Shown: positions 16,989 through 26,061 of the stretch, in pieces
How positions within the stretch are numbered: position 1 is the stretch's first letter
Layout of the letters: every line of letters starts with the position of its first letter
Source of the DNA: Prochlorococcus sp. AG-402-G06
GTDB lineage: Bacteria; Cyanobacteriota; Cyanobacteriia; PCC-6307; Cyanobiaceae
Assembly: GCA_003277985.1 (NCBI GenBank)
Contig: QCHR01000008.1
Coordinates: forward strand, 1 to 53,732
DNA length: 53,732 nucleotides
Direction: 5' to 3'
The notes under the pieces: generated by a model
What the model was told of the DNA's origin: nothing
Databases searched by the model: none
What the model saw: only the letters and a program-made list of their open reading frames with translations
Made by a program: the position numbers and the translations under genes

Positions 16989-17777
16989 ATGCAGCGTTAC
17001 TTTAAAACTATTAGATTATTTTGGTCTACAGCATTCGCTTCTCAACTTGAATATCAATTAAATTTTTTGATTGAGTTGCTAGCTATGTTGGGAACTCTTT
17101 TGGGAAGCGTATTTATATTATCCCTTTTTTTTACTGGAGGAAGGCAATTAGGTGATTGGACTTGGGAATCAGCCTTAGTTATTCAGGGTGTTTATACCTT
17201 TCTTGATGGTTTAACGAATGCTCTTTTACGACCAAATTTAACCGAAATCGTTAATTACGTTAGAGAGGGGACTCTTGATTATGTTTTATTAAAACCAATA
17301 GATAGTCAATTTTGGCTATCAGTTAAAAAGTTTTCTTTTGCGGGATTGCCCGAAATTATTTTAGGACTTTTAATTGTTTTTTGGGCTGCTATCCAATCAG
17401 GTTCATCTTTTTCAATTTACTCATTATTTGTATTCATTATTTCCTTATTGATTGGTTTTATTATTCTTTATTCTGTTTGGTTCCTAATTGCGGCATCAAG
17501 TATTTGGTTTGTTAAGACATGGAATGCTACAGAAGTTCTTAGAGCTTTGTTGGCTGCAGGTAGATACCCTATTTCAGCTTATCCTGTTGTTTTAAGATTC
17601 ATATTTACCTTGGTTTTACCTGTAGCTTTTTTAACCACTTTTCCTGCTGAGGCAATTCTTGGAGAACTTAAGTTTAATATTTTATTTTTTGGTCTAATAT
17701 TAAGTAGTTTATTTTTTATTTTTAGCAGACTGTTCTGGAAATTTGCTCTTAAACATTATACTTCTGCCTCAAGTTAA
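16989..17777 (+). CDS. ABC-2 type exporter permease (second)
   Basis: 262 aa, about six membrane helices, ATG start. The sequence FASQLEYQLNFLIELLAML at the N-terminus and YVREGTLDYVLLKPIDSQF in the first cytoplasmic loop match the partner permease family (ABC-2 family transporter, DUF990-like). It is the last gene of the three-gene exporter operon. No terminator is evident in the 57 bp before the convergent Nramp-like gene. Confidence 0.88.
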   Translation: MQRYFKTIRLFWSTAFASQLEYQLNFLIELLAMLGTLLGSVFILSLFFTGGRQLGDWTWESALVIQGVYTFLDGLTNALLRPNLTEIVNYVREGTLDYVLLKPIDSQFWLSVKKFSFAGLPEIILGLLIVFWAAIQSGSSFSIYSLFVFIISLLIGFIILYSVWFLIAASSIWFVKTWNATEVLRALLAAGRYPISAYPVVLRFIFTLVLPVAFLTTFPAEAILGELKFNILFFGLILSSLFFIFSRLFWKFALKHYTSASS

Positions 17778-17834
17778 GTATTTAATTAATTTCTTTAACT
17801 ATTTTTATTTTAACGATATTTATAAATTATGAGC

Positions 17835-19148
17835 TTATTGTCCAATACCAAAGAATGAATTGAATATGAATAATAAACTAAAGACTGAGAGGAATGAAAT
17901 CCCAAACCAGCAAACTGTTTTTAGAACAATTCCATAACGAAATTGACTTTTTACTAATGAGCTATTCATAGTATCCATAGCCATCCATGCAAACAAAGGA
18001 GCTGTCAAAAAACTACCGGTCATAGCACCGAAGACATAGTCTTTAACTCCTATTCCTCCGGATTTGGCAATAAGAAGTGCGCAAAACGATGCAAAAACAT
18101 GAAAAATGATCCATTTTTTGAGACGTTTTTTTTCACTCAAAGTAGAGCTATTCCCTTTGTCTGAGCGAGCTATCAAACCATGAGCTGATGAGATACTCCT
18201 TGGATATGCATCTAGACATGTAAGCGTGGTGCTAAACATTGCGGCAAAAGCTGCAGGTACAATTATCCATTTTGCCCACCCACCAATGGATTCTGTATAT
18301 AAGCGGATTAAATTCTGAGCAAAACTAACTCCTGATCCTGAAAGCATTTCATCGCCAGTGCCATACATTGTGTATGCACCAAGTATTAGAAAGAAAATTG
18401 CAGTTAAAACAGTAATAAAATATCCAAGATTGAAATCGAATTCTGCTTCTTTTAACGTAGCGGTGTGATCAGTCTCTTTCGCTCTTGAAAACATCCATAG
18501 TGAAGGCCATATACAAAGCTCTACAGGACCAGGCATCCAACCCATAAGAGGAATTAGAAAACCAAGGTTTGAGAGAGTCCAGGGAGATGGACTGCTATTC
18601 AAGAATGAAATATTGACATCTCCAGCAGGCCCTTTAATAAGTAAAGATATAACAGCAAAAAATGTTAATACTGTAAGCAAAAATACTAGAATTTTAGATA
18701 TCCTATCAAGGGCTTTATATTGGCCTATAAATAATATTAATGAACAGACTATTAATATCCCTATAGCTAAATCTAGAGGAGGGAAGGATGAAAATATTAC
18801 TATATTTTTCAAAAGGAGACCCGTAACAAAACTAACGGCAGAAATAGTAAATGTTCCAGTAATTAATCCAACAATTAAATATATAGGTAAATAAAATTTA
18901 TTACGTTTTTGAAATCCTTCTAAAAGTGATAATCCAGTAACAGCTGTAAATCTTGTTCCGACAAGTAAAAATGGATATTTCACTAGATTTGTCAATAAAA
19001 TAAGGCCAATAAGCGAAAATCCAAATTTAGCACCAGCTGTAGTCGATGACATTAAGTGAGATCCGCCTATGCATGCTGCAGCTAAAAGGATTCCAGGGCC
19101 AAGGCTTTTTCGATAACCGATGGATTTATTCGAGACTACTTTTTCCAT
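17835..19148 (-). CDS. Nramp-related membrane transporter with altered metal site
   Basis: 437 aa with about eleven membrane helices. The LGPGILLAAACIGGSHLMSS start aligns with helix 1 of Nramp transporters, and LIPLMGWMPGPVELCIWPS aligns with helix 6. The helix 1 metal motif DPGN reads GGSH here, and the helix 6 MPH reads MPG. The divergent Nramp-related branch is known to include proteins that do not move Mn or Fe (for example magnesium or unknown substrates), so a classic manganese role is doubtful. The gene stands alone, convergent with the ABC exporter. Confidence 0.82.
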   Translation of the reverse strand: MEKVVSNKSIGYRKSLGPGILLAAACIGGSHLMSSTTAGAKFGFSLIGLILLTNLVKYPFLLVGTRFTAVTGLSLLEGFQKRNKFYLPIYLIVGLITGTFTISAVSFVTGLLLKNIVIFSSFPPLDLAIGILIVCSLILFIGQYKALDRISKILVFLLTVLTFFAVISLLIKGPAGDVNISFLNSSPSPWTLSNLGFLIPLMGWMPGPVELCIWPSLWMFSRAKETDHTATLKEAEFDFNLGYFITVLTAIFFLILGAYTMYGTGDEMLSGSGVSFAQNLIRLYTESIGGWAKWIIVPAAFAAMFSTTLTCLDAYPRSISSAHGLIARSDKGNSSTLSEKKRLKKWIIFHVFASFCALLIAKSGGIGVKDYVFGAMTGSFLTAPLFAWMAMDTMNSSLVKSQFRYGIVLKTVCWFGISFLSVFSLLFIFNSFFGIGQ

Positions 19149-19295
19149 TTATTTGGGAAGTTATCTTTATTTTTGCAATAAAAATAATTTTTTCAATTTA
19201 AGTACATAAAGATTATTATTTTATAGTTAGATATCTTTTTATTAAATTAGCTTTTCTAAGTCCTATTTATTGGATAAAACGTATAGAGTTAATTA

Positions 19296-19802
19296 ATGAC
19301 TAAATCTGTTAATCTATATTTGGCATCGGGTGTAACTGAGGAAGTTAGTTTTTGGCTTGTTAACTTTACTGAGGAGGACAATATTTTTAATTCTTTTGGT
19401 AGTAAATTGCTTGAGTGCTATAGAAAAGAACTATTTGGTCTTGATGCTGCAATTGAAGTTAAGGAAGCAATTAATTCAACAATAGAGCTACTTTGTGTAG
19501 ACTCGAAATATGAAAAATATAAATTAGGCAATTACAATACAGGTTATTCTAGCGAGATTCCCATTAATCTAATTGAGGATATTTTTGATCTTTGGGCATA
19601 TAATTATAATAATGAAATTCTATGGAAAAAATATATTGGTTTATTGAATTTAAGAAAAAAAATAAAAAAAAATAATAATTACATTAATTTAGGATTGAAA
19701 GGTGATACTTATGAATTTGCTACTAAATTAGATGGTTTATTGAGTTTTAATCCCATTAACTCCTCATTTAGAAAAGATAGAAGAAATGAATTAATGTGGT
19801 AA
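19296..19802 (+). CDS. Hypothetical protein (168 aa)
   Basis: ATG start, no ribosome binding site of note. Soluble and Asn/Lys/Tyr-rich, with blocks LYLASGVTEEVSFWLVNF, ELFGLDAAIEVKEAINS and LWKKYIGLLNLRKKIKKN. No domain, signal peptide or membrane helix is seen. It is convergent with the phosphoribosyltransferase-like gene 8 bp away. Function unknown; the AT-rich codon choice suggests accessory origin. Confidence 0.62.
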   Translation: MTKSVNLYLASGVTEEVSFWLVNFTEEDNIFNSFGSKLLECYRKELFGLDAAIEVKEAINSTIELLCVDSKYEKYKLGNYNTGYSSEIPINLIEDIFDLWAYNYNNEILWKKYIGLLNLRKKIKKNNNYINLGLKGDTYEFATKLDGLLSFNPINSSFRKDRRNELMW

Positions 19803-19810
19803 AAGGGTTA

Positions 19811-20194
19811 TTATCTAGATTGGTAATATATATCTCTATCTTTATTAGCTGAATTTATATTTTCCCAAGGGAAAATAATCCATTCATTATCTTTGATGTA
19901 TTTATAGGTATTCCACCATGTAGGTTGTTTTTTGCTTATCCATACATGAGTTTCTGAACCCTTGATATGCTTTATTTTTTCTAGTGTATATCCAGTATCG
20001 TAGATATCATCAACTATGAGAGAATTATTTTTAGGCTTATCTAATAAGGGAAGTCCAAGTGAATGACTTAGTGCAACGGCAAGGCATAGTCCACCCCTAG
20101 GGAATCCATAAACTCCAACAAAATTTTTATTTTTGCAACGTATAGATATGGAATATATGCATTCATCAAAATCTTTCCACTTTAACTTTTTCAT
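19811..20194 (-). CDS. Phosphoribosyltransferase-fold protein
   Basis: 127 aa, ATG start. The PRPP-binding motif SLIVDDIYDTGYTL (residues about 58-71) is diagnostic of type I phosphoribosyltransferases, and the flexible-loop region and GFPRGGLCLAVALSHSLGL fit the fold. The protein is short for an enzyme of nucleotide salvage and closes with an unusual Trp-rich stretch (THVWISKKQPTWWNTYKYI). It may be a nucleobase salvage enzyme or a regulatory paralogue. It is isolated from purine and pyrimidine genes, so its substrate is not suggested by context. Confidence 0.75.
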   Translation of the reverse strand: MKKLKWKDFDECIYSISIRCKNKNFVGVYGFPRGGLCLAVALSHSLGLPLLDKPKNNSLIVDDIYDTGYTLEKIKHIKGSETHVWISKKQPTWWNTYKYIKDNEWIIFPWENINSANKDRDIYYQSR

Positions 20195-20238
20195 TTATAG
20201 GTTACTTATATGTATTCTTAACTCTTTAGGTATAACTT

Positions 20239-20358
20239 CTAAAACTTCCTAGATAAACTGTAATAGCCCATAAAGCCACCTATAGTTAGTATTCCAGCTA
20301 TTGGAGCTGATAGATTTAGTGGCGTAGCCCATTCATGAACCATCAAGGAAGCCAACAT
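20239..20358 (-). CDS. Small membrane protein (39 aa)
   Basis: ATG at 20358, TAG at 20239-20241. The sequence MLASLMVHEWATPLNLSAPI followed by a glycine-rich hydrophobic helix (AGILTIGGFMGYYSLS) and a basic end resembles the many short single-pass proteins of picocyanobacteria. It starts in a reasonable codon context. No family is recognised; function unknown. Confidence 0.5.
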   Translation of the reverse strand: MLASLMVHEWATPLNLSAPIAGILTIGGFMGYYSLSRKF

Positions 20359-20514
20359 AATTAAGGATCAATGTATAACTGTTAAAATACTGCATCTTAT
20401 ATTGTTTTGTTATTTTAGTTTGCAATAATTCACAACTCTATTGTGTTATTAAAAAATTATTTTGATTTAAATGTGTTTATTTTACAGATATAAATATTTT
20501 TTATTTGATTTTAT

Positions 20515-20682
20515 CTAAGAATCATTTTTATTATTGCTTTCGAAAATTTTGGCTACTTGTGCATATATTTTCCCAAACAACCATGAAATAGCAATTAGGC
20601 CAACAATACCTAGAATTATTGTTACTGCTGATATACCGGCATCATTTGGTCCATAATTTATCGCTGGGTCAAATCCTTCCAC
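20515..20682 (-). CDS. Small membrane protein (55 aa), GTG start
   Basis: GTG at 20682, TAG at 20515-20517. The N-terminus EGFDPAINYGPNDAGISAV is followed by a transmembrane helix (TIILGIVGLIAISWLFGKIY) and a polar tail ending NNKNDS. The layout of a short lumen- or periplasm-side N-terminus, one helix and a charged tail is common among small thylakoid proteins, but nothing ties it to a named subunit. The start is chosen because no ATG is in frame. Confidence 0.52.
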   Translation of the reverse strand: MEGFDPAINYGPNDAGISAVTIILGIVGLIAISWLFGKIYAQVAKIFESNNKNDS

Positions 20683-20818
20683 AATGATTTTTATTCGTTT
20701 TCTCCATATTAATATTTTTTTGATTCAATATCTGAATTTTAACTTTTTTGAAATCTGAAAATATCAAATTCGCTTATAATTGAATTATGTATAATAAATA
20801 TTATCTAAAATTATATTT

Positions 20819-21106
20819 ATGAAGTGGGAATATCATGTAGTCCATCTAAACGTAGATGACTCATCAAGCAAAGATGAAGAAGCAAGCAATCCTGAGGCTG
20901 CAAGCGAAAAACTTAAAGGTTCACTGAGTCCTGATTTTCTTAAAGATCAATTCCCTGAACAATATCAGGAAAACGAAGGTTCTGAGCATCCTGCAATTCA
21001 ACTAAGTAAATTTTTAAATAATAAGGGATTAGAGAGATGGGAACTTTCAGAGACAATTAAAATTGGAAAAATGTTATTTCTTATAATGAAACGAAAAGTT
21101 GATTAG
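20819..21106 (+). CDS. DUF4177-like small protein (95 aa)
   Basis: ATG start. The N-terminus MKWEYHVVHLNV and the C-terminal LNNKGLERWELSETIKIG with a final MLFLIMKRK strand match the split halves of DUF4177 (WEY..V and LN..G..GWELV). The middle 45 residues are an acidic insertion (SSKDEEASNPEAASEKL) that replaces the usual short loop. Function is unknown across the family. It is convergent with the DUF2862-like gene 4 bp downstream. Confidence 0.68.
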   Translation: MKWEYHVVHLNVDDSSSKDEEASNPEAASEKLKGSLSPDFLKDQFPEQYQENEGSEHPAIQLSKFLNNKGLERWELSETIKIGKMLFLIMKRKVD

Positions 21107-21110
21107 TCTT

Positions 21111-21509
21111 TTATAAAATATCTTTCATCGCGAATATTAACCAATTAATTAGATTTATTGGATTGGCTATTGTTTTTATATTCCTATTCCCATTTATCTC
21201 GTAAGCTACTTTATATTTTCCTAATATAAGATCACTATTTTGGGGATTAAAATATTTAGTAGCCTCTTCCAACCTATATTCTTTTCTTGTTTGTTCATTT
21301 AATTCTGTATTGAAAATCCAGATCTTTAGATTATTTTCAGTCATTAATACATATCCAATACCCATCCCATCAGTCATTTTATAATCAATAATTTCTCCAT
21401 TTATTACTTGAGGTAAGTCATCTAATAATTTGTTTGGCAATAGATTTTCTATTTTTGACTTATCTACTTTTATTTTTACCCCAATTGGTATTAGTGGATT
21501 TACTTCCAT
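21111..21509 (-). CDS. DUF2862-like protein
   Basis: 132 aa, ATG start. The central block INGEIIDYKMTDGMGIGYVL, followed by a WIFNTEL strand, matches DUF2862, a small beta-barrel-like domain of cyanobacteria. The N-terminus IPIGVKIKVDKSKI fits the first strand. The last 40 residues contain a hydrophobic segment (NPINLINWLIFAMKDIL) that may anchor it to the membrane. Function unknown. Confidence 0.65.
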   Translation of the reverse strand: MEVNPLIPIGVKIKVDKSKIENLLPNKLLDDLPQVINGEIIDYKMTDGMGIGYVLMTENNLKIWIFNTELNEQTRKEYRLEEATKYFNPQNSDLILGKYKVAYEINGNRNIKTIANPINLINWLIFAMKDIL

Positions 21510-21642
21510 TATGAATAACTTAGATTTTACTAAATTAACATATTTTTCGAATCTATGAATTTACTATCCATCTACTATTAATTCCTTTATGTGTTTGAAG
21601 GACAATTTGGGTGGGTGGGTTTTTTTTCTTTATTTAATGTCT

Positions 21643-21837
21643 TTAAAAACCTTTGTTTTCGCTTTTGATTTCCTTTTTCTCACTTTCCTCTCCTTCTTCT
21701 TTTGAATAATTTATTTTTATATAGTTAATTCCAATTATCGTTAGTCTTATAAAGACAAAAGCCGTAGCTATGAATCCAATTAAGATAAAAGTCGATAAAA
21801 GGGCAGATCCTAGATCTATTTCAGATAATTTGATCAT
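21643..21837 (-). CDS. Small single-pass membrane protein (64 aa)
   Basis: ATG start. One hydrophobic helix (LLSTFILIGFIATAFVFIRL) is followed by a charged tail with repeated Lys and Glu (SKEEGEESEKKEIKSEN). No domain is recognised. It is monocistronic on the minus strand with no clear terminator, although a GGGTGGGTGGG tract followed by T lies just downstream at about 21608-21628. Confidence 0.55.
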   Translation of the reverse strand: MIKLSEIDLGSALLSTFILIGFIATAFVFIRLTIIGINYIKINYSKEEGEESEKKEIKSENKGF

Positions 21838-21985
21838 GTCAATAATCTCTACTAATTTATTTAATCTTTTATAAATCGGATTTTAATTCAAATTCAAATT
21901 CTAAATAAATTTTAATTTATATTGGTTACAAGACATCCGTAGAAAAAATTTTCAAATGGATGCATAACTGAATTAGGAATATAAA

Positions 21986-22201
21986 TTGAAAATGAATCAA
22001 ACTCAATTTAAAATCCCACTTTCAAGCTTAAGGCCTTATACAGTTCATTATAGAAACTGTGATAATCAACGTCTTGAGAATTGCTTTTATGCATGTGATG
22101 CATATGAAGCAAGATTACTTGCAATGGAATTTAATAGGTATATTCATGAGCACCCAAATTGTATTGACCTTATTAGAAGAGAAATGATTAAGAATATTTA
22201 G
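21986..22201 (+). CDS. Small hypothetical protein (71 aa)
   Basis: ATG at 21986, or a second ATG two codons later. The protein has a conserved-looking core (TVHYRNCDNQRLENCFYACD, then YEARLLAMEFNRYIHEHP) with three cysteines and ends IDLIRREMIKNI. It is soluble, with no metal motif that I can define. Codon use is better than in neighbouring AT-rich spacer, supporting a real gene. Function unknown. Confidence 0.65.
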   Translation: MKMNQTQFKIPLSSLRPYTVHYRNCDNQRLENCFYACDAYEARLLAMEFNRYIHEHPNCIDLIRREMIKNI

Positions 22202-22251
22202 ATAAAATATTTAGAGATGATTTTTGTATAAAATATATCATTTAGACTTAG

Positions 22252-23025
22252 ATGTTAAGTAATGATATTATTTCTCAAATCTTTTTAGCTTTTTTATCTT
22301 TTTTATCTAATTTTATTTCTGCTTTGTCTGGGGGTGGTGCAGGTTTAATACAACTTCCAGCTCTCTTATTTTTTGGCTTACCTTTCTCAAAAGCTTTGGC
22401 AACTCACAAAGTTGCAAGTGTCGCACTAGGTCTTGGAGCTTCAATCCCACACTTAAAGAAAAACAGCTTACAAATAAAATACGGTTGTCTGATATTAATT
22501 TCGGGGATACCTGGCGTTTTATTAGGGGCCTATACTGCCTCTATTTTACCTAATAACTTTTCAGCTACCTTATTAGGTTTTTTGACTTTGTTTCTTAGTT
22601 TTTATTCAATAAAGCAGAAAAAACTTGGTAGTTCACAAAAAATAATTGGAATTAATAAGTTTAGGATAATAATTGGTTCATTAGGCCTTTTTATAATTGG
22701 TTTCCTTAATGGTTATCTTTCTTCTGGTACTGGCCTATTTGTGACAATATGGATTATAAAAATATTTGGTTTAACTTTTTCTTTGGCGGTTGCTTATACC
22801 TTGATTTTTGTTGGAATTTTTTGGAATGGTATTGGCGCACTTTCTTTAGGATTGACAGGAAATATTACTTGGAGCTATATACCTGTCTTGATTTTAGGTT
22901 CAATTCTAGGTGGTTATTTTGGGGCTTATTTTTCAATAATTAAAGGGTCCAAATTTATTAAAGTTGTTTTTGAATTAGTTTCTTTTTCCGTTGGGATTTC
23001 ATTACTAGTTAAAGCCTTTTTATGA
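22252..23025 (+). CDS. TauE/SafE family (TSUP) anion exporter
   Basis: 257 aa with seven or eight membrane helices. The N-terminal SALSGGGAGLIQLPALLFFG and KALATHKVASVALGLGA carry the first TSUP repeat, and LNGYLSSGTGLFVTIWIIK carries the second. The family exports sulfite, sulfonates or related organic anions across the inner membrane; the substrate here cannot be set. It is convergent with gpgS. Confidence 0.88.
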   Translation: MLSNDIISQIFLAFLSFLSNFISALSGGGAGLIQLPALLFFGLPFSKALATHKVASVALGLGASIPHLKKNSLQIKYGCLILISGIPGVLLGAYTASILPNNFSATLLGFLTLFLSFYSIKQKKLGSSQKIIGINKFRIIIGSLGLFIIGFLNGYLSSGTGLFVTIWIIKIFGLTFSLAVAYTLIFVGIFWNGIGALSLGLTGNITWSYIPVLILGSILGGYFGAYFSIIKGSKFIKVVFELVSFSVGISLLVKAFL

Positions 23026-23046
23026 GTATTATCTGTTATGAGTTTT

Positions 23047-24234
23047 TTATACGCATCCAGCTTTTTCTAAATCATCTTGAAGTTTACTTTCACAGTCTAA
23101 AACTCTTGCCCAGCATGGCAATTGCTGCTTGACAGGTGATTCAAGGAATTTATTTATTGCGGGTCTTAATAGTTTTCCAAAAGTATGAACTGCTAGTTCT
23201 TCTTTATGTCGACTGTAGGGCAATTGATTAACTGAGGAATCTAAACTAAATTGTTTAACTCTGTCTTCTCCTGCTCTTCGATATAAAACTTCCAAGTTTG
23301 CTAATTGAGAACTTGTTAGTGTTCTTGCTTCATGTTCCATTAATCCTCTTAAAACACTGGATAGTATTTCTGTAGACATTTTTTGGAGGCCTTCATTAGC
23401 TTTTGAGCCTATTTCTTTGTGCTTGTGATCGAAAATCCCCAGATCCACTTGCGCAATTCTTGATATCCTTACATTTTTATAAACCTCTGAGAGAAGTCCT
23501 ATCTCTAAGCCCCAGTCACATGGAATTCTTAAATTCATTGCTAAGTCAGTTGTAAAAGCAAATTCTCCAGCGAGTGGATATCTAAATGCCTGTAAATATT
23601 GAAGGAATGGGGCATTCCCCATCAATTGTTCCAAACTTGATAAAAGTGGACCAACAAATAATCTTGTGGCTCTACCTTGAAGTGCATTTGTCTCAAGAGA
23701 TAAGCGACTGTAAAAAGCTTTTACATAAGAAATTCCATTGGATTTTTCCATCAAAGGTCCCAACATTCTTGCTGGATAATTAGAGTTGAATGTTCTGATA
23801 TCAGCATCAAAAAGTGCTACAACTTCAGAACTTTTTGTTGCTACGCCAACTCCTTGCCATACTGCCCATCCTTTTCCTGGAACACCTAATAGATCTAGAC
23901 CATTTTTCTCTTGGTCTTTTAGCAATTCAATCACCGCTGGACTATTAGTCCATTGGACGTGAACTGGATATGGCATTTCTTTAAAGAAATCCCTTGCTTT
24001 AGCTACCTCGTCTTTACTCGCTGCAGATAAGGCTATGACTAACTGATTTAAATTCTTTAATTCTTTTAAAGTGGTTCTTATTAGTTTTAATGCAGGTCTA
24101 CTAAACTCTTCATATAGACATGGAATAAGTATTGATGTTGGCCTTTTTAATAGGTCTTTATTCAATTGAGATACTGGATCTTTGGCTAGTCCGTACTCAT
24201 GAATAGTTGTGATTAAACCCTGCTGAAAGTCCAT
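23047..24234 (-). CDS. gpgS: Glucosyl-3-phosphoglycerate synthase
   Basis: 395 aa, ATG start. A GT81-type glycosyltransferase: SILIPCLYEEFSRPAL at the start of the fold, the metal-binding DAD in VVALFDADIRTF, then AGEFAFTTDLAMNL and DWGLEIGLLSE. It transfers glucose from NDP-glucose to 3-phosphoglycerate. The product is dephosphorylated by GpgP (26062) to glucosylglycerate, a negatively charged compatible solute of marine picocyanobacteria. The gene is divergent from the GH13 phosphorylase with only 50 bp between starts, so both directions must share a promoter region. Confidence 0.94.
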   Translation of the reverse strand: MDFQQGLITTIHEYGLAKDPVSQLNKDLLKRPTSILIPCLYEEFSRPALKLIRTTLKELKNLNQLVIALSAASKDEVAKARDFFKEMPYPVHVQWTNSPAVIELLKDQEKNGLDLLGVPGKGWAVWQGVGVATKSSEVVALFDADIRTFNSNYPARMLGPLMEKSNGISYVKAFYSRLSLETNALQGRATRLFVGPLLSSLEQLMGNAPFLQYLQAFRYPLAGEFAFTTDLAMNLRIPCDWGLEIGLLSEVYKNVRISRIAQVDLGIFDHKHKEIGSKANEGLQKMSTEILSSVLRGLMEHEARTLTSSQLANLEVLYRRAGEDRVKQFSLDSSVNQLPYSRHKEELAVHTFGKLLRPAINKFLESPVKQQLPCWARVLDCESKLQDDLEKAGCV

Positions 24235-24284
24235 TCAATAAAAAAGTTTTACAGATTCAAGGTGGGAGCTACGATGAGGTAGAG

Positions 24285-26057
24285 ATGATTGTTTCCCTTT
24301 TAAGAGTGTCTGAGTTGGATGGTGAATTAGATGAACTGAGATTGTCTCTCAGAGAAATTTATCCTGGGCACTCTGAACAAGAAATCAATTCAGTGTGGTC
24401 ACAATTGTTGCAGATTCTCGATCCATTTCGTGTTAATCAGGACACTCATGGATTAGAGATTGAATCAATTTGGGATTCTTCAAGTGTTGTTTTGATTACT
24501 TACCCAGATTCAATTTATAGGAAAGATGAATCAACTTTAAAAACATTAACTGAATTCGTAAAAAATAGATTAAGTGGTCTTTCTTCAGTCATACATGTTT
24601 TACCATTTCTTCCTTCTACAAGTGATGGAGGATTCGCTGTCTCTAATCATGAAAAGATTGAAGATACCTTTGGGAATTGGAATGATTTAAAAGATTTATC
24701 AAGTAAGCACAAAATAATGGCAGATCTTGTTTTAAATCATGTCTCTTCTTCTCATCCATGGGTTCATCAATTTATAAAATCAGAGGATCCAGGTATGGCT
24801 TACATTGTTGCTCCCTCTGTGACTCATGTTTGGGAGAAAGTGATAAGACCCAGAAATTCATCACTATTCACTAACATAAATACTAACCAAGGCTTTAAGA
24901 ACGTTTGGACAACATTTGGTCCAGATCAGATTGACGTTGATTGGAGGAACCCATATATCTTTTTAGAGTTTTTGAAATTATTGGTTAGATATGTAAATAA
25001 TGGAGCTGAGTGGATTCGACTTGACGCAATTGCATTTATTTGGAAGGAACCATATACAACTTGTTTACATTTAGGCCCAGTACACCTAATAGTTAAGCTT
25101 TTAAATAAATGCTTGAAGATTATTAAACCTTCGGCTGTATTAATTACCGAGACTAATGTACCTGAGAAGGAAAATCTTTCTTATTTGATTGAAGGGAATG
25201 AAGCAAATCTTGCCTATAACTTTACTTTACCTCCTTTATTATTAGAAGCTATTTATACCGGTAAAACCGATTTGTTGAATAATTGGTTATCTAATTGGAA
25301 TGAGCTGCCAAAGGATACATCTCTGCTGAATTTTACTTCTTCTCACGATGGTATTGGTTTAAGAGCATTAGAAGGAATTATGGACGATCAGAGAGTCCAT
25401 AATCTCTTGGTCGAATCAGAAAAACGAGGAGGATTAGTTAGTCATCGTCGTCTCTCAAATGGGGATGATCAACCGTATGAATTAAACATTAGTTGGTGGA
25501 GTGCTATGTCTCACAATGGATCTGATATTTCTTTATTACAATTTGAGCGTTTTTTACTCAGTCAGGTATTCACTTTATCTTTAAAAGGTGTTCCAGCTTT
25601 TTATCTTCCATCTATATTAGCTTCTCCTAATGATCTTGATTCATTTAGAAAAACAGGGCAAAGAAGAGATTTAAATCGAGAGAAATTCGAAGCCAGTGCA
25701 CTGCATGATGAACTTAAGAATTTTGATTCTCCTGCTAGTAAGAATATTTCATATCTTACTCACATAGTTAAAGTTAGATCAAGACTTAAGGCATTTCATC
25801 CAGAGGCGAGTATGAAATGTTTATCTACTAATATTGATAATTGTGTAATTATTCAAAGAGGTTTGGGTGAAGAAAGTGTTTATATTTTTTGCAATATGTC
25901 TAGCCAATATTTAGATATTTCCCCATTAAATGAACTTGTTTTATCCAATTCATTTTCAAATAAACGTTTACTTGATAATATTACAGGTTCTCATTTTAAT
26001 ACTGATACATTTAGACTTAATCCCTATCAAGTAGTGTGGTTTTCTTTAACTGATTAG
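24285..26057 (+). CDS. GH13_18 glycoside phosphorylase, probably glucosylglycerate phosphorylase
   Basis: 590 aa, ATG start. The GH13 catalytic set is present: nucleophile Asp247 in WIRLDAIAF, acid/base Glu289 in LITETNVP and transition-state Asp355 in SSHDGIG. It resembles sucrose phosphorylase but has the RLDAIAFIWKE-type segment and an N-terminal extension (LREIYPGHSEQEI) seen in glucosylglycerate phosphorylases. In that reaction phosphate splits glucosylglycerate into glucose 1-phosphate and D-glycerate. Its place between gpgS and gpgP and ahead of a glycerate kinase supports this over sucrose phosphorylase. Specificity is inferred. Confidence 0.85.
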   Translation: MIVSLLRVSELDGELDELRLSLREIYPGHSEQEINSVWSQLLQILDPFRVNQDTHGLEIESIWDSSSVVLITYPDSIYRKDESTLKTLTEFVKNRLSGLSSVIHVLPFLPSTSDGGFAVSNHEKIEDTFGNWNDLKDLSSKHKIMADLVLNHVSSSHPWVHQFIKSEDPGMAYIVAPSVTHVWEKVIRPRNSSLFTNINTNQGFKNVWTTFGPDQIDVDWRNPYIFLEFLKLLVRYVNNGAEWIRLDAIAFIWKEPYTTCLHLGPVHLIVKLLNKCLKIIKPSAVLITETNVPEKENLSYLIEGNEANLAYNFTLPPLLLEAIYTGKTDLLNNWLSNWNELPKDTSLLNFTSSHDGIGLRALEGIMDDQRVHNLLVESEKRGGLVSHRRLSNGDDQPYELNISWWSAMSHNGSDISLLQFERFLLSQVFTLSLKGVPAFYLPSILASPNDLDSFRKTGQRRDLNREKFEASALHDELKNFDSPASKNISYLTHIVKVRSRLKAFHPEASMKCLSTNIDNCVIIQRGLGEESVYIFCNMSSQYLDISPLNELVLSNSFSNKRLLDNITGSHFNTDTFRLNPYQVVWFSLTD

Positions 26058-26061
26058 TGTT

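Larger units (their letters stand above)
20195..20818. other. 624-bp stretch with only small membrane-protein frames
   Basis: Apart from two short minus-strand membrane-protein genes at 20239-20358 and 20515-20682, I see nothing here: no tRNA, no clear terminator, and long AT-rich runs at 20380-20510 and 20690-20818. Confidence 0.5.
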
